Positions 34,753-49,421 of a DNA stretch of 64,000 nucleotides are shown in pieces (within the stretch, counting starts at the first letter, position 1; each line of letters starts with the position of its first letter). This DNA is from Nannobrachium achirus. Taxonomy: Eukaryota; Chordata; Actinopteri; Myctophiformes; Myctophidae. Made by a program: the position numbers and the translations under genes. Below the pieces are notes generated by a model. That model made no database searches, was not told the DNA's origin, and worked only from the letters and a program-made list of their open reading frames with translations. The stretch is taken from the NCBI GenBank assembly GCA_963921795.1, contig OY997639.1, forward strand, positions 45,901,805 to 45,965,804, read 5' to 3'.

Positions 34753-35403
34753 GCAGATGAAGTAACACGGATTGAACTACATCAGGCAGTCATTGGTCCC
34801 CATCTCTTTCTCTCTCAGAATGAAGCTCTCATGTAGTCCCAAACACCCACATAGCCCCACCCACACACAGCCCCAAATGCACCCACCCTAAAGGTCTTAC
34901 TTGTGGGTGCATTTGTGTTAAAGGTGGCCCTAGGCTCCAACATGTGATACCGCAGTACACTGTAACTATTATGCCTAAAGGACCCGACAGAATGTGTTCA
35001 TTTGTTTTACCCTCTGATTGTTGAAAGGAAGAATGCTCTTCTGATTCATCCAAGTCATTGATACATGCAATCCATTCACAGAAATCCGTCTCAGAGGGCA
35101 TTACATTTGATCAATGAGACATTATGTTGCCTTTGGCAGTTTGTATTATTTTACCATTTGATAAATGGAGGGCTTCCCTACTTCTGAAAGTGCAAAATGG
35201 AATCACGCATGGCGGGGCTCTCGCTTCGTATATGACATAGGGACTGATTCGATTTACCTCAAATACTTGCTGGGTTAGATCAATGGAATGCCTACTTTCA
35301 ATACAGTTTGTGCATTGCTGTTTTTAAATTGAAATCCCGGCCATCAATCAAAAGGTTTTGAAATCATAAGTTCAGAGGTATTTTGACACAATGACTAAAT
35401 AGT
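34753..35403. other. non-coding DNA
   Basis: Includes an AAATGCACCCAC / GTGGGTGCATTT hairpin at 34876-34914. Otherwise nothing recognised. Confidence 0.4.
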
Positions 35404-35625
35404 TTATGTTGGAACGTGCGTGTGTGTGCATGTGACGCGTGCACGCGTGCTTACACGTATATGCTGTGTCTGTGCATGTACTTACTTGCATGTGCTTACA
35501 CTTACACAAATGTTTACAATGCATCTGTGTGCGTGTGTGTGTACATACTATACATGTGCGCTCATGTGTCTGTGTGTGTACTTACTTGCATGTGTCTACA
35601 CAAGTGTTTACAATGAATGAATATA
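35404..35625. repeat. degenerate minisatellite, GTGCATGTACTTACTTGCATG
   Basis: The phrase TGTACTTACTTGCATGTG...ACACAA.TGTTTACAATG occurs twice (about 35477 and 35577) in a roughly 100-bp direct repeat. Confidence 0.7.
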
Positions 35626-35778
<153 letters not shown>

Positions 35779-36742
35779 ACGCACGCAAGTGATTTGATGC
35801 TGTATATCTGAGGTTTCCCAGATAAACGTAGATGACTGTCCTACTGAACACGTGTTTAACCGTTCTGTGATTGGTCTTTTCACCTCATTTGTGATTGGTC
35901 TCATCAAATTAACTCTCTTCACCTGTATACTTTACCAAAGTCAAACATTTCTACCCTCGACCATGATGAAGGCAGCTTTGTTGCTTAAACGTTGGCTTTA
36001 TTTTCTCTTTATTGTCATAATAAACTATGTGCATCGGAAGCCATGAGTACTTTTAGGCTATATATGTTTTACATACTGCCCATAAAAAATTGTGATATGT
36101 GACCATTTCGGAGAGTTTGGCATTTACTTTTAAGTTTAATAATGTAGGAGGGTTTAGTTTGTTTGTAACAAATAGACCAATAATCGTCAGGAATGTCATG
36201 CAGAGGGAATCTTTTGATGTTTCATATAGGCTACATTTCATGACACATACGAGAGATTATGAATTATAAGTTCAGCAGTTTTAATGTTAATCATGGATTC
36301 TGTGTGTAGTAATCATACATGTCTAGTCTAATCTTTGTACCTGAAGGCGTTAGATTGCATCAAAGCTGTCTAGATGTAATAAGAAAAACTATGATGTTGG
36401 GAAAAAAAATCTATAAAATCACTTTAATCAACAAAATCATACCATTGCCATGGACCCCTGGGAACTGAGTGAGCCAAATATGTGAGCCCCCTTTATTTCA
36501 AACATGATTACTTCAGCTTCTGCTGTTCAAGCTATTCTATGGCTGCATTAAATTATGAACCCTCTCTCATAACCTTAGGTATCGGAGATCCTAGCAAAGT
36601 TATGGCTGATTCAATTCACTACATATAAAAACCTTAGACAGAGTCCTGAGATCAATGGATAATTTCCACATTACATGTGCAATGGACTCTCATGGTGTCA
36701 AATACAATCAGAGGTGTCAACACCTACAGGACTTCCTCTCAG

Positions 36743-36743
<1 letters not shown>
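35779..36743. other. non-coding DNA
   Basis: Positions 35830-36045 contain TGATTGGTCTTTTCACCTC / TGATTGGTCTCATCA short repeats. Nothing else recognised. Confidence 0.35.
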
Positions 36744-36813
<70 letters not shown>

Positions 36814-36824
36814 TGCGTGCGTGT
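36744..36824. repeat. (GT)n - (GCGT)n compound array
   Basis: GT to about 36794, then about seven GCGT units. Confidence 0.95.
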
Positions 36825-36922
36825 GCATGCAACGTGCATACAGTATGTGTGCTCATGCATGAGGTTACGCCCATTTATATTTGTGTGTTCATGTACAGTA
36901 TGTATGCATGCATGTGTGAATG

Positions 36923-38177
<1,255 letters not shown>

Positions 38178-38230
38178 CGTGTGTGTGTGTGCGTGTGCGT
38201 GCGTGCGTGCGTGCGTGCGTGTGCGTGTGC
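38178..38230. repeat. (GT)n - (GCGT)n array
   Basis: Short compound array, GT then GCGT. Confidence 0.92.
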
Positions 38231-38799
38231 ATGCATGTGTGCGTGAGGCTCAGCTGGCTCCCCAAGCACAAAAACAGGCCTAATTAACAGCGTAGACTTC
38301 ACACATGAGATTGACTCAAAGGGGAGTGAATCGCAGGCAATTACTCATACAGCAGAATATCATTTATAGACGAATCATTTGGAAACTGCTGGTGATTTAT
38401 TCCTTTTTATGTCGGGCAGATTCTAGACTACAAGACATTTTTAAATGTCCCAAAATTCATGAGCATTTTTAAGGCATAATCATATTTATAATAGCCAATA
38501 GCCCTGTGAGCATTGTGCAGAAAGTGTTGTGCTTCTCACCCCACACACATATTAGGCAAACCACTGTCTCAGAACCCTTTATCTACGTATGTCAACCGTG
38601 CACACTCAATTTTCTAAATAATTATGAAAATAAAATCACAAGGACTGTGATGAACAGCTAAGGCCAGAGGTGCTGTCCACTTTCATATCACTCTCACATC
38701 TGGAGGTTAAATTCAAAACTTGAGGGTGTGTGAAAACGGTCTGAGTTAAATGAACGCTCCAGATTTTGCTGTGAATAACGCCATAAGGATGTACAGTAA
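38231..38799. other. unique AT-rich DNA, possible conserved non-coding element
   Basis: Positions about 38275-38490 are repeat-free, with CCTAATTAACAGCG, GGCAATTACTCATAC and TTTTAAGGCATAATC motifs. Confidence 0.25.
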
Positions 38800-38829
38800 C
38801 TATATTTGGTACCTTTTCACCAAATATAG
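38800..38829. repeat. 11-bp-arm hairpin
   Basis: CTATATTTGGT and ACCAAATATAG are perfect reverse complements with an 8-nt loop. Confidence 0.8.
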
Positions 38830-39103
38830 GTCAAGCATTGCAATTCACCTCGTCCTATCTTGGCGGTGTGTAAAATTGTTCCAATTTCAAATAGCTTAAA
38901 AAAAAAATACCTGGGTCCACCAGACACTCTTTACTCCACACCCGTTGGATAGTGCTTTGTCATCAGGTTTGTCTGACAAGATGGAAAAACCTGCATCCTC
39001 CCTCTCCCTCCTTCCTTTCTTTCTTTCACAGCCAGCAATGATAAATGGCCAGTCAGCATCCCACCAGAGAATAATATAACTCTAGCCTTCCCTCTGTCTG
39101 TCC

Positions 39104-39151
39104 CTCCTCTCTCTCTCTCTCTCTCCCTCTCTCCCTCTCTCCCTCTCTCCC
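39104..39151. repeat. (CT)n / CTCTCCCT repeat
   Basis: CT dinucleotides followed by about four CTCTCCCT units. Confidence 0.9.
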
Positions 39152-40115
39152 CGTCTGTGTTTCCTGTCTAATTCCTCAGACGTGCACCCCCCTCATGTTT
39201 TCTCCACCTCCCTCTTTCTCTCTGTACATCTTTCCTCTCCTGCTGCCTTATACCCCCCACCTCCAAAAGAAAAGAAAAAAAAAACGGGGGGAGAGGGCGG
39301 CCAACATTATTCTAGCGGAGGAGCAGGTGAGGGTTAAAAGGCGACCCTGGCCTCCTCTTCCAGGAATAAAAGGGAAACAGCTCGGGGAAGCAGGGGATAA
39401 AGACAGGGCCTGTTTAAAATTCTGACACCTCTCTGCTATAAAGTAGGATTTCTGAGCCACTTGGGGCACCAGGCGGAGGAATAGAGACTTAAGCAGATGC
39501 GGAGGGTAAATGCGGGGCTTTGTAATTTCTGACAAGCCTGCAGAATGGAAATGTCATCAGCTGGCTGTAAATATTCAAACTCCATCTCTCGCCCCCCTCT
39601 CTGATGGAGGTTTTTATAATGTTGTTTTGTCTTTAGGCACACACATGGATAATCCACCTTAGACACAGAGAAGCAATTCACTGAGACTTATATCAATAAT
39701 TCAGTCTGGTAAGAAGAAAACGGGGGAAGAAATGGGCACAGATAGGGGCTCTCCACGTACAGCAGAATTATTCATTCCCATGCATTTCCTAACTACAAGC
39801 CTTTAAGAATTATGAAACTTTGAAAAAAGAACAATGTCTTGCATGGTATAGAAGGTGCAGTTTATGCAATGTGCTTTTTTGATGTGTGTAGGCAACTATG
39901 CTAAGTTATGCTCCAACAGTTCCACAAGAATCTCACTTCTTTCCAGTACTGTATAGATACATAATGCAGTCCTTGTCTTACTAAAGTTAACTTGTTTTAC
40001 AGAGTTTACAATATACCCCATTCATCATCATCTTTTCAGAGCAAGAGCGGAAAAGTGAGAGGCAGTGTGAAAGAATAAGAGAGAAGGGGGGAGAGGTCAT
40101 CGTAAGAGATTAGAG
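39152..40115. other. unique DNA, possible conserved non-coding element
   Basis: Positions about 39290-39560 are of intermediate GC content and repeat-free (TTAAAAGGCGACCCTGG, GGCTGTAAATATTCAAAC). The 95-aa antisense ORF has no recognisable domain. Confidence 0.25.
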
Positions 40116-40524
40116 CAGGGGTCTTCAACAGGGGGTCCTCAGAGTTACTACAGGGGGTCCACCAAATCTTTGTGTGATCATGTTTGGTCACTTGAACCCT
40201 AGCATTCTTAGTGGAACATTAGCCAAAAAATATCAGATCTACTGCTGCGAGGCGGCGTGAGCTTGTAGATCGTCTATTTTTTTGAACAGAGGTTTGGTGC
40301 AGAGGGAAAAGAAGAGCAGAGTATAGTAGGTATTGACAGTTCAAGTGGTTAAATATGAAAATACACGTTAATTCAACCTACACAGATGATAGTGCTGTCA
40401 AGTCTAAACTGTAATAATCCATGTGTATCTTTAATCTGCAACACAATTTTATATGATATGTAGTCCCTGCTTCATCTCTCTCAGAGCTAAGGGGTCCTTG
40501 GCCTGAAATTGTTGAAGACCCCTG
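40116..40524 (+). mobile_element. complete hAT MITE with 8-bp target duplication
   Basis: The left end CAGGGGTCTTCAACAGGGGG and right end GTTGAAGACCCCTG are inverted repeats. GATTAGAG precedes (40108-40115) and follows (40525-40532) it exactly. It is 409 bp and non-coding. It carries TATCAGATCTACTGCTGCG / GAGCTTGTAGATCGTCTATT, the arms of the recurrent hairpin. Confidence 0.9.
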
Positions 40525-40536
40525 GATTAGAGAATG

Positions 40537-40540
<4 letters not shown>

Positions 40541-40588
<48 letters not shown>
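40541..40588. repeat. (AG)n microsatellite
   Basis: About 24 units, 16 bp downstream of the hAT MITE. Confidence 0.97.
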
Positions 40589-40592
<4 letters not shown>

Positions 40593-41140
40593 TGTGAGAG
40601 AGAAAGTCGCAAATTGCAGAGACCGGGAGAGATCTATAGAATACGCAGGAAAAGAAGAACTCTAGCAGCAGTTGACAACATTTTCAGCCAACATCTTCAA
40701 GGACAAATGGTGCAGCGCTGGCAGCCACGGAGACACCTCGGGGCAGCCAACAGAATCACTCTACAGCCACCACCAACATATATTTGTCATTTAGCCCACG
40801 GCGAATTGGTCCCCCCCGAGACATTTGGAATGCCTCATCAAATGATGCCGATGTTCCCTTTCGCTGGGTTTGTGTTGTGTACCTAAAAGCTGCGAGGCAC
40901 ATTCATCTTTGGAATAACCCAATCCCTTTCTTTCTTACTCCCCTTGTGGGCATGTTGAGGGGTCTGTTGATGTGGGTTATTTGTCCCCTCATGCTGAACA
41001 CATAGAGTGAGTGCATCTGGGTTGATGCTGGAATGCACAACACACCATTAGTGTGGCTGTTTACTATGAAGCCATAGGAGCCACACAAAGACAACTGTTT
41101 GTTGTTTGTTACCAGTATTGTGTTAGGTTATCATTAAGGA
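40589..41140. other. unique DNA, possible conserved non-coding element
   Basis: A 125-aa plus-strand ORF covers 40509-40886 but begins in the GA repeat and has no domain. The block 40600-40990 could equally be conserved non-coding DNA. Confidence 0.25.
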
Positions 41141-41190
41141 CTATAGCTCTGGTCCATATAGCCAGAGCTATAGCTATGGACCAGAGCTAA
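41141..41190. repeat. overlapping inverted repeats
   Basis: CTATAGCTCTGG / CCAGAGCTATAG are perfect arms. TATGGACCAGAGCTAATTAA then offers an alternative pairing with GCTCTGGTCCATA. Confidence 0.8.
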
Positions 41191-42636
41191 TTAAGGACCA
41201 TACCGGTGGTCTCCAATGTTTTTTCTCTAAGACTTACAGTCTCACTGTATACTTGAAATGACTGTCAACCAAATTGTTTAATAGGTCCAACTCATTTCTT
41301 ACCACGGTTTGGTCAAAGTTACATTCTTTTTTAAAGTGGGTTTGAAAGTTGAATCTTCCCGGGCGAAAAGGTTGATTTAACATGGGCTCAATCTCAATAA
41401 AGGTAAGTTAGGATAAGGTTAAAATTAAGGTTGAATTAAATCATAGATGGTAAAATGGTCTATGTTTATGTGCGCATGTAGTATGTCCAAAGCTGTGAAT
41501 AGACAATGAACATGCATGCCAGACTTGCCAGTATGGTCCTCAGATTATAGTATACATAACAGATCCATACTGTATACTGTACAACAGTACATAATGCACT
41601 CTTAATCATAATATCTATGGTATGAAAAGAAAATGATGTTATACTGAATATAGTCAGCCTCTTGAGGTATATAATGCAGTATATAGATTATAACATGCTA
41701 CACCAAATTATGTATCGTCAGACAAAAGTGCTACTGCTAACATCAATGCTGCCAACTATCATAGACACAGCTGCATAATTAAAATGAAACAGAAATGTTC
41801 TATATGCATTTTAATTCAGGAAAATACATCCTTTGCATTCTGACAATGCAGGCGGATCGTTACAAAGCGCAGAGTGGTACTGAATATCAATAGCATGCAT
41901 GACTTCTTTTATGAGCCCTGCACACTGTTAAATCTGTGACATTTGGCCTTTAATGGTCTGGCTGAAAACTCATATCCATTTTAACTATTGAATGAAGATT
42001 TCTAATGAAGATCCAACCAGCTAAGGGAGTCTGTGGCCACTATTCAGTGAAGTGAGAAACCAGGCAAGTCAATTATCAAGATTATCAGAGAGGGCTGATA
42101 GAGGATGGTTTTCCTAAATCCTAATCCTACTGTAACTGTGCAGGATTCTTTCTTTTTTCCTTTTTCTTCTTCTTTTATTAAATAGGCTCTTTTTATTTTT
42201 ATTTTACGACTTCACCAATTTTCAACATATCTTCATATACTGTAATTGGTCCTCACCAATGCTCATTATAATATGGTACTTTTTTTTTCTTTTTCTTTTT
42301 TCTTGTTCTTGGTCTTTTTCTTTTCTAATTGATCAGTGACATCACTGATGAGGAATCCAAGCTAATTGAAAGTCCAGGCTTTCTATTCCTGGAAAGTTAG
42401 CATGTTATAATGGAAGCCATTGTTCTCGTGTTAATAAAAATCCTAATAAAACATTTTAAATCTTGTTTGAGGAAAAAAACCTGCTTAACGATGATGTCAG
42501 GTAGGCGGTTTTCTGAACTGTCCCGGGCCCTCATAAGAGACAAAGAAAGAGTAGGAAAAAGATTGGTACCATTTCATCACGAGCATTAGTGAGGATCAAC
42601 TATTCGAAGATAGGTTGAATATGGCAAAGTCATCTT
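41191..42636. other. non-coding DNA
   Basis: AT-rich, with T-rich tracts at 42150-42310. No gene or repeat recognised. Confidence 0.35.
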
Positions 42637-42759
42637 TTAACCATTTAAAACCTATACTCTGGTGATGGGAGTTCCCCAGGGGGGAAATTGTAGATTTACA
42701 AGCGCACAATTTAACATGTGAGACCCCAGAATATAGGGACACTAGGGTTCATGTGATTA
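42637..42759. mobile_element. short MITE (~123 bp), TTAACC-type termini
   Basis: The left TTAACCATTTAAAACCTATA and right TATAGGGACACTAGGG + TTCATGTGATTA are imperfect inverted repeats. A hairpin core GTAGATTTACAAGCGCAC is inside. Similar right ends (GTTCAAGTGGTTAA) occur at 21.7, 34.4 and 40.3 kb. Confidence 0.55.
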
Positions 42760-44399
<1,640 letters not shown>

Positions 44400-44662
44400 A
44401 AAGTGAGGAGTTTCACCAGGAGTGCATAACGCATGTGAAGGAACACGTTATCCCTCCCAGTTCCGCTCCCTATTGAACAGGTAGGTGACTGTAGGACACA
44501 ACCTGTAGGAGTCACCAATGCAGCAACAAAGAACACTCTCCCTTCCTGGCTTGTCACCCACAAACAAGGCACTCATTGGAGTGCCCCAACCCCAGGAATT
44601 GAAACCATGGTCTCCATGGTGCACGGCAGGTACCTTACCCCTGGGCCTGCCCTGCGCCACTC
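44400..44662 (-). mobile_element. tRNA-derived SINE-like element
   Basis: On the minus strand, a tRNA-like head reads GAGTGGCGCAGGGCAGGC, CCAGGGGTAAGGTACCTGCC (A-box-like) and GGTTTCAATTCC (B-box-like, plus 44595-44606), followed by an unclassified body. The tail is not clear. Confidence 0.5.
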
Positions 44663-45613
<951 letters not shown>

Positions 45614-46217
45614 TGCCCACTGTTCAGATGCCTATTGTACTGTATGTGTGAGATAAGGGGAAAGACAGAAAAAGAGGTAGGGAGAGGGGGAGAGAGAGAT
45701 AGAGAGAGAGAAAGAGAGAGCACATCTGTCTGTGCTGCACCCATGTGTATGTCAAGATACTGAATGCCCTAACATGCCTTTCCAACACATAAGGACATTC
45801 TTCTATACCTTGGCTACAGCACTCGATGCTGAACAAGCCCTCCTCACTGTGGGCGGCATGGTGCTCTCAGTGGGAGTTCCCTAATGGCCATAATGGAGGA
45901 CACGGCTATTTATTATTGCTGGGGGGGGCGAGGTATGTATAGGACTACAATTAAGGAGAAAAACACCCTGGTGCATGTAAAGGGCTGTAATGTGACTTGG
46001 AGAATGATGGATTCTGGGGGAATGAGTCTTGCAGGCCAGGGGGAGTTTCTTATTATCTGCGGCAGGTGGGGAATCTGTCACGGAGGTAAATTAAAGTTGT
46101 TCAGATAGTGTCCATGCATACAAGACAATCTCAATTTAAGTGGAAGTAATGAAGAGAAAGGGAGAGGAAAATGAGATGACTAAGAATGAAAGGATGGGGT
46201 CAGATGACAGGAATTGA
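45614..46217. other. non-coding DNA, GA-rich then unique
   Basis: GA-rich 45660-45720. Positions 45880-46090 are repeat-free, with a G7 run near 45923, and could be conserved non-coding DNA. Confidence 0.25.
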
Positions 46218-46279
46218 GAGAAGAGAAGAGAAGAGAAGAGAAGAGAAGAGAAGAGAAGAGAAGAGAAGAGAAGAGAAGA
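46218..46279. repeat. (AAGAG)n pentanucleotide array
   Basis: About 12 units, the same motif as at 11716-11784. Confidence 0.95.
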
Positions 46280-47003
46280 TTAATCAATACTGTACCTTTT
46301 TAGACATGTCTGTTCTGATAGCAGTATTCAGTTCTAAGGTGAAGCTCTGCAGTTCAGCTGCATAATGAATCTTGTGCATGCCCTGACACTCTCAGTGGGT
46401 CCTCAACATGATGTGTAATACTGTAAGAGAGAGAGAGAGAGAGAGAACAACTTCAAAAACAACCTTTCCCCTTCCAATTAGCTGCTAATGCAATGGCTTC
46501 CACAGTAACATTACATGCACTGGGGATGAGATCATTTGTTAGGATGAGATCATTGTGATTGCCATCAATGATTTCCCCTAGTTGCCATGGAAGGTGGTGG
46601 TGGTGGTGAGGTGGTGTGCGTGTGTGTTTAATGCCTGTCAATGTTGCAGCGTAGCAACAAATCATTTGTGACTGCCATCAATGAGTCGTCCCCCTTGTTG
46701 CTATGGACATTGGCCTGTGTCTGCTTGCGCGTGTATGAATAAGTGCTCTTTTTGGTGGCTGCACGGATGGTAATGTGCATCTATATGCCATTCTGCAGCA
46801 CTCAGTAGCAGTAGTTGGTTAGTAGCAAGCAAATCTCAATTACACTGACAGGTGACAGTGAATAAATTATCATTAAGTTCACAGCCCAACATACTATTGA
46901 CCATCTGTGTGTGCGTGTGTGCGTGCGTGCGTGTGTGTGTTGTGTGCGATTCTAATTCGTGTGCCTGCACTAGTGTGCCCCCCTCTCGCACTGGACACCC
47001 ATA
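46280..47003. other. non-coding DNA with short simple repeats
   Basis: (GA)9 at 46429-46446, (GGT)n at 46592-46613, GT at 46902-46941. The phrase CATCAATGA.T.CCCC..GTTGC.ATGG occurs twice (about 46563 and 46677), a small direct duplication. Confidence 0.5.
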
Positions 47004-47247
47004 TCGTCTCTGTCGGGTGTAAACCTCATATGTCCAAAAACTGTTACTTTTCAGGATTCAAATTCAAAAGTAGCAGATCTACAAACTCAAAACGCATCGC
47101 TTCATGCCGCGCTTCAAGCTTGTGGATCCGCTACTTTCGATGCTTTTGTGTGACGCTGTAGTATGATCAAGTAAGGAATTCATTTACAAAAAAAAAACTA
47201 ATTATGTTTAAATATGGAGATAGGAGGTTTCTGCCTGACAGCAACGA
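47004..47247 (-). mobile_element. TA-flanked hairpin MITE, inverted copy
   Basis: TCGTCTCTGTCGGGTGTAAA at the left and GGTTTCTGCCTGACAGCAACGA at the right, flanked by TA on both sides. The terminal order shows it is reversed relative to the copies at 9.6, 29.5 and 59.6 kb. The hairpin arms AGTAGCAGATCTACAAACTC and GCTTGTGGATCCGCTACTTT are at 47070-47138. Confidence 0.8.
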
Positions 47248-47858
47248 TATGCATAAATTCATTCCACGGGGCAGCAAATGCCAACGAGCTGAATAATAGA
47301 GCCATTATGCTCTGACAAATGAAAACAGTAACTTACTCCAAAATGGAGATTCATACGTTCTAATGCAGTTGGGAATCCCAGATGAGGTTTTCTAACAATC
47401 AATGCCGGATCAATCTTATGATTATGTATGGCCGTGGCATTTCAAACTCCAGTGAATGCAAATGGAGCATTGTCATTCATTCATAGATCTCTGTTATTTG
47501 TAAAAAGGGGCTAAATAGTGGAATGTAATGCAGCTTGATTACATTATGGTTTAGTGATGTTCTTCTCAATATTGGCTAACTCTAACACTGAAGAAGATCT
47601 GTTCGAATGAACCAATCAGGGAAGGTGACCTCTGTACTGATTGATTTAGACTTGCAAATGGCAACATATATTATGATACAAGCTTGCTGTGTAAAACCTA
47701 TAGGCTACTAATGTAAAAATGTAAAATGAGTAACAATACAGAGAAGAGCCAAACAAGCAAAACAACAATTCTGTCTGTGACATCAGTAAGAATCCTAATA
47801 ATACTGTTGGTTGTTATGAATGTTTACAATACAAGGAATTTAATTTATTTTGGACTGA
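47248..47858. other. unique AT-rich DNA, possible conserved non-coding element
   Basis: Positions 47330-47520 are repeat-free (ATGATTATGTATGGCCG, GTGAATGCAAATGGAGC). The Gypsy element is inserted at the right edge of this block. Confidence 0.25.
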
Positions 47859-48078
47859 TGTGAGGGGGTGGAAGTAGCGTTATCCTTTTTATTTTTTATT
47901 TTCTTTAATAATTGTTTGTTTTTACAATTATTTCCTTTTGTTTGAGCATGTTTTGTATAATTTCTCTAATATGTTTCGTTGTGATAATGCTATATTGCTG
48001 TCTCCCTCTAACAACCTCCTCTCTTTCCATGTGTGAGTCTGACTGCGAACTGATAGGATAACTAGACGCCGGTGCTGG

Positions 48079-48150
48079 CCAATGTATGGGGGACTGACGT
48101 CATGACCAGCCAATGGGCGGCTGGCAGAGTGGGAGGCGGCCCTTTAAGAG
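48079..48150 (+). promoter_or_regulatory. candidate U3 core promoter
   Basis: Two CCAAT boxes (48079-48083, 48110-48114) flank a perfect CRE, TGACGTCA (48095-48102). CCTTTAAGAG at 48141 could serve as a TATA-like element. The same block is present in the 3' LTR. An AP-1-like GTGACTCAGG lies downstream near 48219. Confidence 0.45.
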
Positions 48151-49046
48151 GAACGCCAGGCTCAGTCTAGGTTGACAAGCAAGGGGCGCAGACGTGTGTG
48201 TGGAGCAGGCTGAGGGAAGTGACTCAGGTGGCCGGCTGTGATGAGCAGAGAGACAGGCACAGGCCGAGCCAGGCAGTAACTGAACTGAACCTTATTGAAC
48301 TAAAGTGCTAGGACCGAGTAGCGCTTTACCTTACAAACCCAGCGGATTCCAGACGGTGATCCGGGTGTCAGCGGTACCAGGCAGGGTCCGGCCATCCAGA
48401 GACGAGCGAGAGGGTCCTGACGAGCCGAACCGGCTACCCGGCTAACGAGAGGGGTCGTTGTGACTACTGTGGTGTCGTGTGAACTATTCGCAGCGGCAGG
48501 TCACAAGCCTGCCTGCGTGTGAGTATCCAATCCTGTACACCACTGTCACTAAAGTCACTGGCCTAGAGTTGAGCTGTATAGTCGTCACGACAAGGATACT
48601 GGCGTATTCTTTGTATTCACAGAACGGTGGACTAAAGACGTAGATGACCAAAGATGAGCTGTGTGCCGCTGTGTGTGCCATCCCACCTGCTGTAGAAGTC
48701 ACTATTCCCACCTGCTGAAACGATACTCTGCCTATTATTTCATATCTGCTTAGTTATATAACATTTATTCGTCCTTAAATCTGCGCTCCTTGCATTATAA
48801 ATAATTATCGTAATTATTATACTATTACGATTTGAGGCCTTAACGAGCCGGTACCCTAAACTAAGTGCACTTTAATTGTCACCAAGAACGTTACGATAAG
48901 AGAAAGAAGGGGGGTTTGAATTAATGTTTTATTGTTGACAGTGCTCTTATTTTTAGTTTTTTAGTTAGTTGGCGCCGTAGGATTTTAGGGTTCCCTTTTA
49001 TTTTATTATTGTGTTTTTGGCGTGATAGAGGCCGCTGTAACCTAGT

Positions 49047-49052
49047 AATAAA
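49047..49052 (+). promoter_or_regulatory. polyadenylation signal in the 5' LTR
   Basis: AATAAA. The equivalent at 55402-55407 in the 3' LTR would be the one used for the genomic transcript. Confidence 0.6.
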
Positions 49053-49365
49053 GATTGTTATACTTTTCTAAACTGTCGTCCTGGTCATTCTCTCCTCATG
49101 ATTTATATTGCTCTGGTGTTCCGTAAACGAACTTGTGTGTCCCTAAAGGTTGTGCCTTTTGTGCACTTATTTTCCTCTTTAAACGAGGTGGCGTTGTCGG
49201 AAACTTATAATTATACAATCTGCTAATGATAATACTTAATAATATACAACAAACCAAAAAGGTGTATTTACAATTATTTATTGGCAAATTCAGTAACAAG
49301 GTAATGACAAAGGTACCAGTTTAAACACTGGCGGTTAATGTGAGTTGGGCCACCCTTACATAAAT

Positions 49366-49391
49366 TGGCGTTTGTAGCGGCAGGATCGGAC
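49366..49391 (+). other. candidate primer-binding site of the Gypsy element
   Basis: TGGCGTTTGTAGCGGCAGGA starts 5 nt after the LTR. The TGG start and GGCAGGAT phrase resemble the complement of a tRNA-Ser-like 3' end (TGGCG...GGCAGGATTCGAAC), but an insertion-like difference of 3 nt keeps the primer tRNA unproven. Confidence 0.5.
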
Positions 49392-49421
49392 ACAGAGCAA
49401 TATAGAGGAGAGAGTGAATAA

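Larger units (their letters stand above)
47859..49360 (+). repeat. 5' LTR of the Gypsy element
   Basis: 1502 bp, TGTGAGGGGGTGG...CCACCCTTACA. It is long for an element of this size. U3 likely spans to about 48170, R to about 49070 and U5 to the end, judged from promoter-like motifs and AATAAA. These limits are inferred. Confidence 0.95.

Noticed and set aside
40509-40886. 125-aa ORF as an exon
   Set aside because: It starts inside a GA microsatellite, has low-complexity Arg/Glu at its start and no recognisable domain.
47928-49299. Small antisense ORFs in the LTRs (61, 75 and 67 aa) as genes
   Set aside because: They are identical in both LTRs simply because the LTRs are, and have no domain or start context.
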